From Caulobacteraceae bacterium (GTDB lineage: Bacteria; Pseudomonadota; Alphaproteobacteria; Caulobacterales; Caulobacteraceae), in contig CANJLH010000009.1 of NCBI GenBank assembly GCA_947475415.1, positions 62,001-126,000 on the forward strand: a DNA stretch of 64,000 nucleotides. Reading direction: 5' to 3'. Of the stretch, positions 42,907-52,406 are shown piece after piece (the first letter of the stretch is position 1; each line of letters starts with the position of its first letter). The translations under genes and the position numbers were made by a program. Under the pieces are notes generated by a model. It was not told where the DNA came from, made no database searches, and worked only from the letters and a program-made list of their open reading frames with translations.

Positions 42907-44316
42907 CTAAAACAACACCCTCGGGTTCATGATCCGCTTGGGGTCCAGCGCCTGGCGCACCGCGCGCAGAGCGGCCAGTTCCACCGGGTCCTTGTAGTGC
43001 TCGGCCTCGGCGGTCTTCATGGAGCCCAGGCCGTGTTCGGCGCTGATCGAGCCCTCCAGGGCCGCCACGATGTCGTGCACGATGCGCGAGCCCTCGTCTC
43101 GCCGCGCCGAGTGCGCCGCGTCGTCGCCGCCGGTTGCGACCAGAACGTCGTAGTGGATGTTGCCGTCTCCCACGTGGCCGAAGGCGGCGATGCGGGCGCC
43201 GGGGGCGAAGCGGGCCATCGCCGCCGTCGCCTGGTCCAGGAAGTCGGCCACCCGCGACACCGGCACCGAGATGTCGTGCTTCCAGGTGGCGCCCTCGGGC
43301 TTCTGCGCCGGGGACTGGTTTTCGCGCACATTCCACAGGGCCTTGGCCTGGGTCTGCGACTGGGCCACCACGGCGTCGGCGATCAGGCCGGCCTCCAGCC
43401 CCTCGCTGAGGAACCGCTCCATGGCCGCCTCCGCAGCACCGGGCTCGCCCGAGGCGAACTCGGCAAGCACGTACCAGGGATGGACGCCGCTCAGCGGGTC
43501 CCGCGCGCCGGGAATGTTCTTCAGCACGAAGTCGACCCCCAGCCGCCCCATCAGCTCGAAAGCCTCCACCGCCCCGCCGGCCAGATCCTTGGCCCTGGCC
43601 AGGAGCTCGATGGCCGCCCGGGGCGAGGCCACGCCGGCGATCGCCACCGCCCGCGATGACAGCGCCGGAAAGAGCTTCAGGCTGGCCGCAGTCACCACAC
43701 CCAGGGTGCCTTCGGCCCCGATCAGCAGCTGTTTCAGGTCATAGCCGGTGTTGTCCTTGCGCAGGCGCTTGAGCCCGTTCCAGACTTCGCCGTTGGGCAA
43801 CACCGCCTCGATCCCCAGCACCAGATTGCGGGTGGTCCCGTAGCGCAGCACCTGGGTGCCGCCGGCGTTGGTGGAAATGATCCCCCCAACTGTCGCCGAC
43901 CCCTCCGAAGCCAGACCGATGGGGAACCGCCGGTTCACCTCAGCCGCGGCCTGATGCACGGCGGCCAGCGTCGCGCCAGCCTCGGCCACCAGCACGTCGT
44001 CATAGGCGTCCACGGCGCGGATCGCCCGCAGCCGCTCGGTGGACAGCAGGATCTCGCCCTGGGGGATCTGGCCGCCCACCAGGCCGGTATTGCCGCCCTG
44101 GGGGGTGATCGCCACCCCGGCCTCTGCGCAGATCCCCACCACCGCGGCCACGTCGGCGGTGGTGGCGGGCAGGACCATGAGCGGCGTCGCGCCCGTCCAG
44201 CGGTCGCGCCATTCCAGCAGCTTGGGCGCCAGCCGCTCTGGATCCTGACACCAGCCGCCCTCCCCCAGCACGGCTTTCAGGCGAGAGAGGACATCGGCGG
44301 GAACGGGGACGGTCAT
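42907..44316 (-). CDS. FAD-linked oxidase (D-lactate / 2-hydroxyglutarate dehydrogenase type)
   Basis: 469 residues. The PCMH FAD-binding domain shows VAITPQGGNTGLVGGQIPQGE and GLASEGSATVGGIISTNAGGTQVLRYG; the C-terminal half has the FAD-oxidase-C pattern with GHVGDGNIHYDVLV and SAEHGLGSMKTAE. These flavoproteins oxidise 2-hydroxy acids, passing electrons to the respiratory chain. The substrate is not decided by sequence alone. Confidence 0.92.
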   Translation of the reverse strand: MTVPVPADVLSRLKAVLGEGGWCQDPERLAPKLLEWRDRWTGATPLMVLPATTADVAAVVGICAEAGVAITPQGGNTGLVGGQIPQGEILLSTERLRAIRAVDAYDDVLVAEAGATLAAVHQAAAEVNRRFPIGLASEGSATVGGIISTNAGGTQVLRYGTTRNLVLGIEAVLPNGEVWNGLKRLRKDNTGYDLKQLLIGAEGTLGVVTAASLKLFPALSSRAVAIAGVASPRAAIELLARAKDLAGGAVEAFELMGRLGVDFVLKNIPGARDPLSGVHPWYVLAEFASGEPGAAEAAMERFLSEGLEAGLIADAVVAQSQTQAKALWNVRENQSPAQKPEGATWKHDISVPVSRVADFLDQATAAMARFAPGARIAAFGHVGDGNIHYDVLVATGGDDAAHSARRDEGSRIVHDIVAALEGSISAEHGLGSMKTAEAEHYKDPVELAALRAVRQALDPKRIMNPRVLF

Positions 44317-44348
44317 GGCGCCAGTCTAATCGGCTTGGCCCGGCGCCG

Positions 44349-45323
44349 CTAGCCGACGAAGCCCGCTGCGCGGCGCAGGCGGTCGTTGATGGCCTCGCCC
44401 AGGCCCAGGTCGGGGATCGGACCCACGCTGATTCCCAGTGGGCTCGTGGCGTCGGCGGCGCGCAGATAGGCGAACAGCCTGGCCGCCGCCTCAGTCAGGT
44501 CGCCGGTCGGGCTCAGGTTCCAGATCCCCTCGGCCTGCGGGAATGGCCCGAACGCCAGATAGGCCTCCCCCGGAGACGGAAGGACGGCGTCCAGTCTCAG
44601 CGGCGCCTTGGGCGCATAGTGACGGGTGAGGCGCCCTGGCGAGCGACGCGCGTCAGCCTCGGCCTCCGCCAACGGCCCAACCACCGCCTCGATCTCCGTG
44701 CGGGTGACCGCGCCGGGCCGCAGCAACCGCGGGACATCCAGCAGCGAAACCACGGTGGATTCCAATCCCACTGCGCAGGGTCCGCCATCCAGCGCCGCCC
44801 CCGCCGCCGCGCCGGTCTCGGCCATCGCATCGGCGAAGGTGGTGGGACTGGGCCGGCCCGAGCGGTTGGCGGAGGGCGCCACCAGCGGCCCGCCGAACCG
44901 CGCCAGCAGCGCCTGGGCCAGGGGATGGGCCGGCGCGCGGACGGCCACCGTGTCCAGCCCCGCCCGGGCCAGGTCGCAGACCGCCTTGGGGTCGCGGATC
45001 GGCGCCACCAGGGTGAGGGGCCCCGGCCAGAACCGCCTGGCCAGCGCCCGGGCCCGGGCGTCCAGCACCGCCACCCGCTCGGCAGCCGCCAGGTCCGCCA
45101 CATGGGCGATCAGCGGATTGAATTGCGGCCGGCCCTTGGCCGCGTAGATCGCCGCCACCGCCCGCGCATCAGCCGCGTCGGCGGCCAGGCCATAGACCGT
45201 CTCGGTGGGCAGAATGACCAGGCCCCCGGCGCGCAGGGCCGCGACCGCCGCATTCAGCGCCGCGTCGCCCTCAGGTCGATGCTGAGGGTCACCTTGGCCG
45301 GGATTTGATCGGTGCTGGTCCAC
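44349..45323 (-). CDS. Threonylcarbamoyl-AMP synthase (Sua5/YwlC)
   Basis: 324 residues. The YrdC domain is clear: GGLVILPTETVYGLAADAAD, IYAAKGRPQFNPLIAHV (KxR motif) and GGPLVAPSANRSGRPSPT; the C-terminal Sua5 domain starts near PGRLTRHYAPKAPL. It makes threonylcarbamoyl-AMP for the tRNA t6A modification. The ATG at 45323 lies 70 bp inside the upstream cytochrome/YceI gene; a later non-ATG start is possible, but none is obvious. Confidence 0.93.
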   Translation of the reverse strand: MDQHRSNPGQGDPQHRPEGDAALNAAVAALRAGGLVILPTETVYGLAADAADARAVAAIYAAKGRPQFNPLIAHVADLAAAERVAVLDARARALARRFWPGPLTLVAPIRDPKAVCDLARAGLDTVAVRAPAHPLAQALLARFGGPLVAPSANRSGRPSPTTFADAMAETGAAAGAALDGGPCAVGLESTVVSLLDVPRLLRPGAVTRTEIEAVVGPLAEAEADARRSPGRLTRHYAPKAPLRLDAVLPSPGEAYLAFGPFPQAEGIWNLSPTGDLTEAAARLFAYLRAADATSPLGISVGPIPDLGLGEAINDRLRRAAGFVG

Positions 45324-46501
45324 TCGCCCTGTCCGACGCCGAAGGCGGTGCGGTCAAGGCTGGTTACACCGCGCACCCGGGCCTTGTCTGCGTCGATCTG
45401 CAGCCGGAACGGCAGGCTGAGCGGCCGGCTCACCCCGCGCAGGGCGAGTTTGCCGTGGGCGAGGTAACGGTCCGGTCCTGTCTTCTCGAACCGCGAGGCC
45501 GTGAACTCAGCCCTGGGATGGGCGGCGATGTCGAACCAGTCGGGGGCGGTCAAGGCCGCGTCGCGCTGCTCGTCGCCAGTCACCGCCGAAGCCATGTCGA
45601 TGCTCACGGAAACCCTCGATCGGTCCAGGGCCTCAGGGTCGAACAGAATGTCGGCGGTCCAGCGCTCGAACCTGCCCTTGACCGGGGCGCCGCTCCAGGC
45701 GGTCTCGAAGCTGATCGTCGAGCCCCGCGCCACGCGCCAGCGCGCAGATAGGGTCGGACTGGCGGGCGATGTGGATTTCTCGGCGGGGGTCGACGGCGTG
45801 ACCGCCGGCTCGGCGATCACCGGCGCCTCGACCGTCGGCGGCGGCGCCGCGGCCGGCGGAGCGGGCCGCACCCAGTGGGCGGCCAGGAAGGCGGTTGCCG
45901 CGCCCGCCGCGATCAGGGCGATGCGCGGCTCCAGCCAGCGGCCGGGGACCGCGCCCGGCGCCATTCGCCCGAGCACCGGCTCATCGCGGCTGAACAGCTG
46001 ATGCCTGAGCGCGCCGGCCACATGCATCGCCAGGAGACCATAGGTCGCCCAGGCCAGGGCGCCGTGGCCGATCTCGCCAGCGTGCTCCCAGGCCTTGTCG
46101 CCCGCCAGCCCCGGCAGGTTCGGCCACGGAATCACGCCGTAAAGCCGGGTCGGGATCGCGAGCCGGCTGGCCGAGACGATGACCCAGCCGGTCAGCGGCA
46201 GGCCCAGCATCGCCACATAGAAGCCCGCATGGGTGATCCGCGCCAGCTGCCGCTCCCAGCCCACGAAGCTTGCCGGCATCGGCGGCGGCCGATGGCCGAG
46301 CCGCCAGCCCAGCCTCAGCAGGCTGGCCAGGAGGATGGTGATCCCCACCGACTTGTGCAGCTGGAAGACCGCGAACTTCTCCGGGCCGTGGGCGTCTTCC
46401 ATCCGCCCGCCCAGTCCCACCTGGAACAGGATCGCCGCGGCGATCACCCAGTGCAGCGCCATGGCCACGACGCCGTAGCGGCTCGCCTTCGTTTCGGCCA
46501 C
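45254..46501 (-). CDS. Cytochrome b561 fused to a YceI domain
   Basis: 415 residues. The first ~185 residues are a four-helix cytochrome b561 with heme-ligand-type histidines (ALHWVIAAAILF, QLHKSVGITIL, THAGFYVAMLGLP, AMHVAGALRHQLF). After a Pro/Ala-rich linker the C-terminal ~175 residues form a YceI lipocalin-like domain (ARWRVARGSTISFETAW, DWFDIAAHPRAEFTASRF, SLDRTAFGVGQGEWTSTDQI). YceI proteins bind isoprenoid lipids. It is 3 bp downstream of a stand-alone YceI gene, suggesting a periplasmic quinone/isoprenoid function. Confidence 0.92.
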   Translation of the reverse strand: MAETKASRYGVVAMALHWVIAAAILFQVGLGGRMEDAHGPEKFAVFQLHKSVGITILLASLLRLGWRLGHRPPPMPASFVGWERQLARITHAGFYVAMLGLPLTGWVIVSASRLAIPTRLYGVIPWPNLPGLAGDKAWEHAGEIGHGALAWATYGLLAMHVAGALRHQLFSRDEPVLGRMAPGAVPGRWLEPRIALIAAGAATAFLAAHWVRPAPPAAAPPPTVEAPVIAEPAVTPSTPAEKSTSPASPTLSARWRVARGSTISFETAWSGAPVKGRFERWTADILFDPEALDRSRVSVSIDMASAVTGDEQRDAALTAPDWFDIAAHPRAEFTASRFEKTGPDRYLAHGKLALRGVSRPLSLPFRLQIDADKARVRGVTSLDRTAFGVGQGEWTSTDQIPAKVTLSIDLRATRR

Positions 46502-46504
46502 AGA

Positions 46505-47092
46505 CTACCTCTTCACGAACTCGACTTCGAACTGCAGGTCGACGTCGTCGCCGGCGAACATCACCTTCAGTCCATAGTCGGAACGCTTGATCTTGCCCAC
46601 GCCGGAAAAGCCCATCCGCGTGCCAAAGCCCATCAGGCCCGGCCCCACCCCGTTGAAAGTGACGTCGAAGACCACCGGTTTGGTTTTACCCAGGAAGGTG
46701 AGGTCGCCGTTGACCACCCCGTGTCCCCCCTCCCCCGCCGCCGAGGTCGAGACAAAGGTCATGGTGGGATAGCGCGCCGCATCGAAGTACTTCGGGCCGG
46801 CAATCTCGTCGTTGAATCCCGGCACATTGGAATCCACTGACTTAGGATCGACAGTGATGGTCACCTTGGTGCTGGTCCAGTTTTCGGGATCGTAGCTGAA
46901 CGCGCCGTCCAGGCTGTTGAAATGCACCACCAGCTTCGAAAATCCGCCCATGTGCGGGATCTTGGCGATCAGGCTGGCGTGGCGTTTGTCCAGCACATAA
47001 TCGCCCTTGGGCGCCTTGGTGGGGTCCTGGGTGATCGGATCGGCGGCGGCGGTTCCCGCCAGGGCCAGTCCGACCGCAAGCGCGCAAAGCAT
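46505..47092 (-). CDS. YceI-family periplasmic lipid-binding protein
   Basis: 195 residues from the ATG at 47092. The signal peptide is LCALAVGLALAGTAAA. The YceI domain begins GDYVLDKRHASLIAKIPHMGGFSKLVVHFNSLDG and ends FGTRMGFSGVGKIKRSDYGLKVMFAGDDVDLQFEVEF. YceI proteins have a beta-barrel pocket for long isoprenoids. It is operonic with the b561-YceI fusion immediately downstream. Confidence 0.92.
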   Translation of the reverse strand: MLCALAVGLALAGTAAADPITQDPTKAPKGDYVLDKRHASLIAKIPHMGGFSKLVVHFNSLDGAFSYDPENWTSTKVTITVDPKSVDSNVPGFNDEIAGPKYFDAARYPTMTFVSTSAAGEGGHGVVNGDLTFLGKTKPVVFDVTFNGVGPGLMGFGTRMGFSGVGKIKRSDYGLKVMFAGDDVDLQFEVEFVKR

Positions 47093-47257
47093 GTTCGGCC
47101 TCACTTCGTCCTCCGCAGCCCGGCGCCTGGGCAGCATGCGCCCGGGCTTGTGACACCGGAACCGGGCCGTGCCATCACGATGCGGTGACGCCGCCGGGTT
47201 TGGCCCGCGGCCGGCTTGGTCCTAAGAAGACGAGACCGGACCCAGGATTATTCCAAA

Positions 47258-49000
47258 ATGACCTACCGCGCGCCAATCCGCGACATCGCCCTGGCCTTGA
47301 AGGCCGCCGGCCACCCGGCGCTCGCCGCCGCCGCCTTTCCGGGCCTGGACGATGCCACCGTCGAGGCCGTGCTGGCCGCGGCCGGCGAGTTCGCCCAGGA
47401 CCAGCTGGCGCCCTTGAACCGGGTCGGCGATCTTCAGCCAGCGCGGTACGCCAATGGCGCGGTCACCGCCTCGCCCGGTTTCGCGGACGCATTCCGCGCC
47501 TACGCCGCCGGCGGCTGGCCGGGCCTGTCCGCCGATCCGGAGCACGGCGGCCAGGGACTCTCCAAGGCCCTGGACGTGGCGGTGATGGAGATGGTCAGCG
47601 CCGCCAATATGGCCTTTGGCCTCTGCCCCATCCTGTCGCAGGGCGCCATCGAGGCTCTGTCCGCCCAGGGGACCGAACGCCAGAAACGCCTGGTGCTGCC
47701 GAAGCTGGTGAGCGGCGAATGGACCGGCACCATGAACCTCACCGAACCCCAGGCCGGCTCCGACCTGGCGGCGGTCACCGCCCGGGCCGAACCGGACGGC
47801 GCCGGCGGCTACCGGATCACCGGCCAGAAGATCTTCATCACCTGGGGCGATCACGAGATGACGGAAAACATCTGTCATCTGGTCCTGGCCCGGATGCCCG
47901 ACGCGCCGCCCGGCGTGAAGGGCATCTCCCTGTTCCTGGCCCCCAAGCGGCTGATCGACGATGCGGGAAACCCAGGTGCGCCCAACGCCCTGCGGCCCGC
48001 CTCCATCGAGCACAAGCTGGGCATCCACGGCTCGCCCACCTGCGTGATGCTGTTCGAGGGCGCTAAAGCCGAGCTGGTGGGGACCGCCAACGAAGGTCTG
48101 GCCCATATGTTCGTGATGATGAACGCCGCGCGCCTGCAGGTGGGCGTCCAGGGCGTCGCCATCGCCGAGCGGGCCTTCCAGCAGGCGCTGAGCTTCGCCC
48201 AGGAGCGCCGTCAGGGCCGCGCGCTGTGGGCGAGCGGGCCGGACGGGGCGATCTTCGATCACCCCGATGTCCGCCGCACCCTGATGCTGATGAAGGCCAA
48301 GATCGCCGCCGGCCGCGGCATCTGCCTGGAGGCGGCGGTCCTGGCCGACCAGGCCCGGTTCGCCGACACGCCGCAAGCGCGCGCCGACGCCCGCGCGCGC
48401 CAGGAGCTTTTCACCCCCATCGCCAAGGGCTGGTCCAGCGACATGGGCGTGGAGGTCGCCTCCCTAGGGCTGCAGGTTCATGGCGGCATGGGCTTCATCG
48501 AGGAGACCGGCGCGGCCCAGCACTACCGCGACGCCCGAATCGCCCCGATCTATGAGGGCACCAACGGCATCCAGGCCATCGACCTGGTGGGCCGAAAGCT
48601 GGGCGCCGACAACGGCGCGGCCATGGGCGCGCTGATCGCCGACATGGCCGCCACCGCCCGCGAACTCTCCGCCTCGGCCGGCCTAGCGGGTGTGGGCCAG
48701 CGGCTGTCGGCGGGCGCGCTGGCCCTGGAGCAGGCCACCGCCTGGCTGCTGGATCACCGCGGCGGCGACAGCCTGGCCGCCGCCACCCCCTACCTGCGTC
48801 TGGCCGGCGACGTCGCCGGCGGTTGGGCCCTTTGCCGCCAGGCCCTGGCCTGCGCCCCCGGACCCCAGGCCGAGACCAAGGCCGCGCTGGCGCGCCTCTA
48901 CGCGAGCCAGGTCCTGGCCCAGGCTCCAGGCCTAGCGGAAGGGGTCATGACCGGCGCGGAGGACCTGGCGGCCACGGCGGCGGCGGCGCTGGAGGGGTGA
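47258..49000 (+). CDS. Acyl-CoA dehydrogenase
   Basis: 580 residues from the ATG at 47258 (MTYRAPIRDIALALKAAG), the usual start of the long acyl-CoA dehydrogenase subgroup. Motifs: GTMNLTEPQAGSDLAAV (FAD/substrate segment), ITGQKIFITWGDHEM, and the C-terminal GLQVHGGMGFIEETGAAQHYRDARIAPIYEGTNGIQAIDL, which carries the catalytic-region glutamate. An extra C-terminal helical domain (about 470-580) is present. It oxidises acyl-CoA; chain length is unknown. Confidence 0.95.
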   Translation: MTYRAPIRDIALALKAAGHPALAAAAFPGLDDATVEAVLAAAGEFAQDQLAPLNRVGDLQPARYANGAVTASPGFADAFRAYAAGGWPGLSADPEHGGQGLSKALDVAVMEMVSAANMAFGLCPILSQGAIEALSAQGTERQKRLVLPKLVSGEWTGTMNLTEPQAGSDLAAVTARAEPDGAGGYRITGQKIFITWGDHEMTENICHLVLARMPDAPPGVKGISLFLAPKRLIDDAGNPGAPNALRPASIEHKLGIHGSPTCVMLFEGAKAELVGTANEGLAHMFVMMNAARLQVGVQGVAIAERAFQQALSFAQERRQGRALWASGPDGAIFDHPDVRRTLMLMKAKIAAGRGICLEAAVLADQARFADTPQARADARARQELFTPIAKGWSSDMGVEVASLGLQVHGGMGFIEETGAAQHYRDARIAPIYEGTNGIQAIDLVGRKLGADNGAAMGALIADMAATARELSASAGLAGVGQRLSAGALALEQATAWLLDHRGGDSLAAATPYLRLAGDVAGGWALCRQALACAPGPQAETKAALARLYASQVLAQAPGLAEGVMTGAEDLAATAAAALEG

Positions 49001-49180
49001 AAGTCAGGGCCGGGATGTGACTTTCGGTGGAATAATCCCAGGCACAGTCAATTGGGGAGATTTGAGGCGGGGACTGGGCGAAGCCGCGCCGCCGCCCTCA
49101 CCGCTCTTCCTCGCCCCCGCCTTGGGCCACCCCGGCGAACTCAAGGACCGGGCAACGCTCAGCCGAGCCAAGCGCCGCCG

Positions 49181-50872
49181 TTACCCCGCCCTGCGGCCCG
49201 CCGCCTTGCAGGACCAGTTGGCGGCTTCGTTCACCGCGCCCGGCGTCCTGGAGCCGTTGAAGACGGCGACCTTGGGCAGGGGGCAGATCAGGATGTCGCG
49301 GGCCTGGCCGGTCGGGGGGGGCACCAGCACGCCGGAGACCACCTTGGTGGCGGGGTCGGCGAAGGACAGCTTCATCCGGTCGGCGCCGCGGTGGGTGACG
49401 ATGGCGTCGGGGGCCTGGCCCTTCTCCACCCAGTTGATCAGGGCGTCGAGCATCAGGTCCGGGGCATCGCCGGGACCCGTGCCGCCGCCGCAATGGGCCA
49501 TGCCCGGGATACGATAATAGCGCACGAACTGGGGTAGGGCCGCCGGTCCGCCAACCAGGGTCTTGCCGGCGTCGTGGTAGTATTGCTCGAGTTCCACATC
49601 TGAGCAGCAGGGATCGCTGACCCCGTTCCAAAGCAGGAGCTTGCCCCCGGATTTCTGGAAGCCGGCGATATTGGCGCTGTAGGGCTGACCGTAGTCGAGC
49701 CGGTTGGCGGCCGCCCACCAGGCGTCCATGTCGGCCTTACGGCTGGCGTTGAACTGGGTTAGCGCGACATAGTCCTGGCCGAACAGGGCCTTGGACATGG
49801 TGTCGCCGATCACCAGTCCGCCATTGCCCTGGCCGCGCATCATCGTCGCCGGGTCCGCCGACCAGGGCGGCGGCGTCGTGCCGGTGAAGCCGGACCAGAC
49901 GCTCATGTTGGTCAGCGGCATGCCCTGGGTGAGCGGCTTGCCATCCGGTCCCAACGGCCCGCGGTTGATCGCCTTGATGGTGCGGATCTCAGGCCCCGTC
50001 AGGCAGTCGGGCGCGTCGCCCGCCTTGCAGGCCAGCTTCGCCACGTCGAACCGGCAGGCGCGGTGGTCGGCGACCAGACCGTCGACGGCGCCGTCCAGAC
50101 TGTCGCAGGCCGCGGTGACCTTGGCCTCGGTCATGGCGAGCTTGGCAGGCGAGACCCAGGCCCCGGGTTCGCGGCTGGCTTCCTGGGCGGCGACAATGAA
50201 CTTGATCATGGTGGCGCTGCTGCGGCCGCCGGGCGCGCCCAGCAGCACGCCGTCAAAGTCCTCCGGATGGCGCTCGATGGCCATCACCCCCATGCGCCCG
50301 CCGCCGGAGCAGCCGGAGTGGTATCGATAAAGCTTCGCCGCATTGTAATAGGCCTTGGTGATCGCCTGGGTGGTCACCGCCGCGACGTGGGCGCCACGGT
50401 GGACGTGGTCGATCGCCTGGGCGGCGTTGCGGCCCATGAAGCTCCAGTCGGCCATGGGTCCGATGTGGCCGGTGTCGGTGCCGGCCACGGCGAAGCCCTT
50501 GTAGAGCGGATTGCCCGCCGGGATCTGCGAATCCGTCGGCACATAGCCGGCCGCGGCCCCCATGCCGATGAAGTAATAGCGGCCGGCCCAGTCCGAATCC
50601 GGAAGCTGCAGCCGGAACTGCACCTTGTTCGGCCCGGGATTGGTGGTGGTGACATAGCCCTCCACCTTGCAGTGGGGCACGGGCTTGGCGGTTGGATCGG
50701 CGGCGGTGATGGTGGTGTCGGCGCCGGCCATGGCCTGGATCGTCGCGACGTCGCATTTCCCTGCCGGCGCGCTGGTCTGCGCCATCGCGGCGCCCGCTGT
50801 CAGCATCCCGACGGCGGCGCTCAGCGCCGTGGCGGCAAGCCTCGTGGCGGCCTTCAGGCGGAGGTCTCTCAT
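49181..50872 (-). CDS. Tannase/feruloyl esterase family protein, exported
   Basis: 563 residues from the ATG at 50872 (AGGAG 8 bases upstream). The signal peptide is LAATALSAAVGMLTAGAAMAQ. The nucleophile elbow YRYHSGCSGGGRMGVMAIERHPEDFDGV, with adjacent Cys, and the C-terminal VRYYRIPGMAHCGGGTGPGDAPDLM fit the tannase family with its Cys pair next to Ser and His. It probably hydrolyses aromatic esters in the periplasm or outside. It shares strand with the DUF1214 and cyclase genes upstream. Confidence 0.92.
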   Translation of the reverse strand: MRDLRLKAATRLAATALSAAVGMLTAGAAMAQTSAPAGKCDVATIQAMAGADTTITAADPTAKPVPHCKVEGYVTTTNPGPNKVQFRLQLPDSDWAGRYYFIGMGAAAGYVPTDSQIPAGNPLYKGFAVAGTDTGHIGPMADWSFMGRNAAQAIDHVHRGAHVAAVTTQAITKAYYNAAKLYRYHSGCSGGGRMGVMAIERHPEDFDGVLLGAPGGRSSATMIKFIVAAQEASREPGAWVSPAKLAMTEAKVTAACDSLDGAVDGLVADHRACRFDVAKLACKAGDAPDCLTGPEIRTIKAINRGPLGPDGKPLTQGMPLTNMSVWSGFTGTTPPPWSADPATMMRGQGNGGLVIGDTMSKALFGQDYVALTQFNASRKADMDAWWAAANRLDYGQPYSANIAGFQKSGGKLLLWNGVSDPCCSDVELEQYYHDAGKTLVGGPAALPQFVRYYRIPGMAHCGGGTGPGDAPDLMLDALINWVEKGQAPDAIVTHRGADRMKLSFADPATKVVSGVLVPPPTGQARDILICPLPKVAVFNGSRTPGAVNEAANWSCKAAGRRAG

Positions 50873-51000
50873 AGCGGTTTTCTCCTTCGTTGCGCGCGGC
50901 GGCTGCAGCTTGATGCGAAGGCCATGTTGCAGCCCGATTTCACGGCGTTGCGGCCCTGCGTCATAATCTGGCGGGAGGGCAGGCATGGCGCCCCGCCACC

Positions 51001-52362
51001 TCACCCCAGCAGCGGCTCGTCATAGGGCAGATGCCCGAACCGCCTGAGGATCCCCTGGCGGCGGATATCCATCACCGCGGCCCGCTCCGCCGGCGTCACC
51101 CGCGGGGTGTCCGCCGGCAGGTGCTTACGCACATCGGCCAGCTTGACCTTCATCGCGGTGGGCGTCGCCACGTCCTTCACCTGGTGATACTGGCGGATGC
51201 GCAGGATGCCGGTCAGCCTTCCGGCCGTATCCAGCCAGTTGGGGACGCCCGGATCGTGGTTGGCCACCACCATGCGGTAGCGGCCATCGGCGTCCTTGCG
51301 CGCCTGCTTGGCGTTGAGGCTCGACTGGAAATAGGCCGGATCGGTGCCGCGGGCATAGCGGTCGGCCAACTGAAAGCCCCAGTAGAGCGGCCCGGGATCC
51401 TCATGCTCGACGACCAGCGCCTCATCGTCGGCGATGTCATAGACCATGTTCTGCGGCCGGCCCTTCTGGGTCTGGCCGAAGCTCTTGGGCATGTGCTGGA
51501 CGGCGAAGGTGTTGAACTGGCCGCCGGCCATCTTCAGCTGCGACTCCACCAGATAGTTGGCGAAGTAGGAGTAGTAGTAGTCGATGTAGCGTCCCGCACG
51601 CTCCATGCGCTGGATCAACTCCGCCTCGGTGTAGTCCAGGGTTCGCCGGGGAACGGGGTCCACGAGCTGGACGTCCAGCCAGGCCGGGCGATCATTGGAC
51701 CAGTCGAGGATGCCGTTGCGAATGGTCAGGTGAGCCATCGGCCAGGCCTCGTTCATCCGCATCCAGTTGCCCGGCTGCGGCTTTGAACTGGCGATGATCT
51801 CGAAGGCGCCGTCGGGACCGACTTTGAACTCCTCGCCCACCGCGTAGTAGTAGGGCGCGTCAGTCTCCACATTGACCTGCGCCACCCGTTCCGGCGGATC
51901 GAACGCCCCCAGGTCACAGCTCACCGAGAAATCCAGGAAGGCCGATTCCCGCATCCGCCCGCGGATCCGGTAGGTGTGCTTGGGGTCCAGCGAGCCGCCG
52001 AAATATTTGAAGTCCGGGCACATGAACAGCACATTGGCCAACTGCGGCTCGCAGTATTCGTTGGAGACGAACTTGGGAAACAGCTCGTTCTGCGACAACA
52101 CCATCATCCAGGCCTGGCCGATGAGCTCCATGTAGTAGGCGCCCGACAGCCGGTTGACGTCCGACCGCTGGGTCCAGGGATGACCCCAGATCTTGGCCTG
52201 GATGGCCTGCAGCTTGTCGTTGTAGGCCTGCAGGGCGGAAGCGAAGGCCGGAGACATATTGCCCACCGGCGCCGCCGCCAGCGCCGTCTGCGGCGCAGCG
52301 GCTATCCCCGCCCCGCCCATCATCCCCAATCCCGCAAGCGCATCTCGGCGTCTGAGCTGCAT
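51001..52362 (-). CDS. DUF1214-like protein with twin-arginine signal
   Basis: 453 residues. The N terminus MQLRRRDALAGLGMMGGAGIAAAP looks like a Tat signal. The C-terminal third matches the DUF1214 pattern (YWGFQLADRYARG, SLNAKQARKDADGRYRMVVANHDPGVPNWLDTAGRLTGILRIRQY). The N-terminal part (FPKFVSNEYCEPQLANVLFMCPDFKYFGG) is unassigned. Function is unknown. It lies between an exported esterase and an exported cyclase-family protein, suggesting a shared catabolic role. Confidence 0.72.
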   Translation of the reverse strand: MQLRRRDALAGLGMMGGAGIAAAPQTALAAAPVGNMSPAFASALQAYNDKLQAIQAKIWGHPWTQRSDVNRLSGAYYMELIGQAWMMVLSQNELFPKFVSNEYCEPQLANVLFMCPDFKYFGGSLDPKHTYRIRGRMRESAFLDFSVSCDLGAFDPPERVAQVNVETDAPYYYAVGEEFKVGPDGAFEIIASSKPQPGNWMRMNEAWPMAHLTIRNGILDWSNDRPAWLDVQLVDPVPRRTLDYTEAELIQRMERAGRYIDYYYSYFANYLVESQLKMAGGQFNTFAVQHMPKSFGQTQKGRPQNMVYDIADDEALVVEHEDPGPLYWGFQLADRYARGTDPAYFQSSLNAKQARKDADGRYRMVVANHDPGVPNWLDTAGRLTGILRIRQYHQVKDVATPTAMKVKLADVRKHLPADTPRVTPAERAAVMDIRRQGILRRFGHLPYDEPLLG

Positions 52363-52406
52363 CGGTCTACCTCCCGCCTGAATTGATTATCCCGCCCCGA
52401 CGAACC

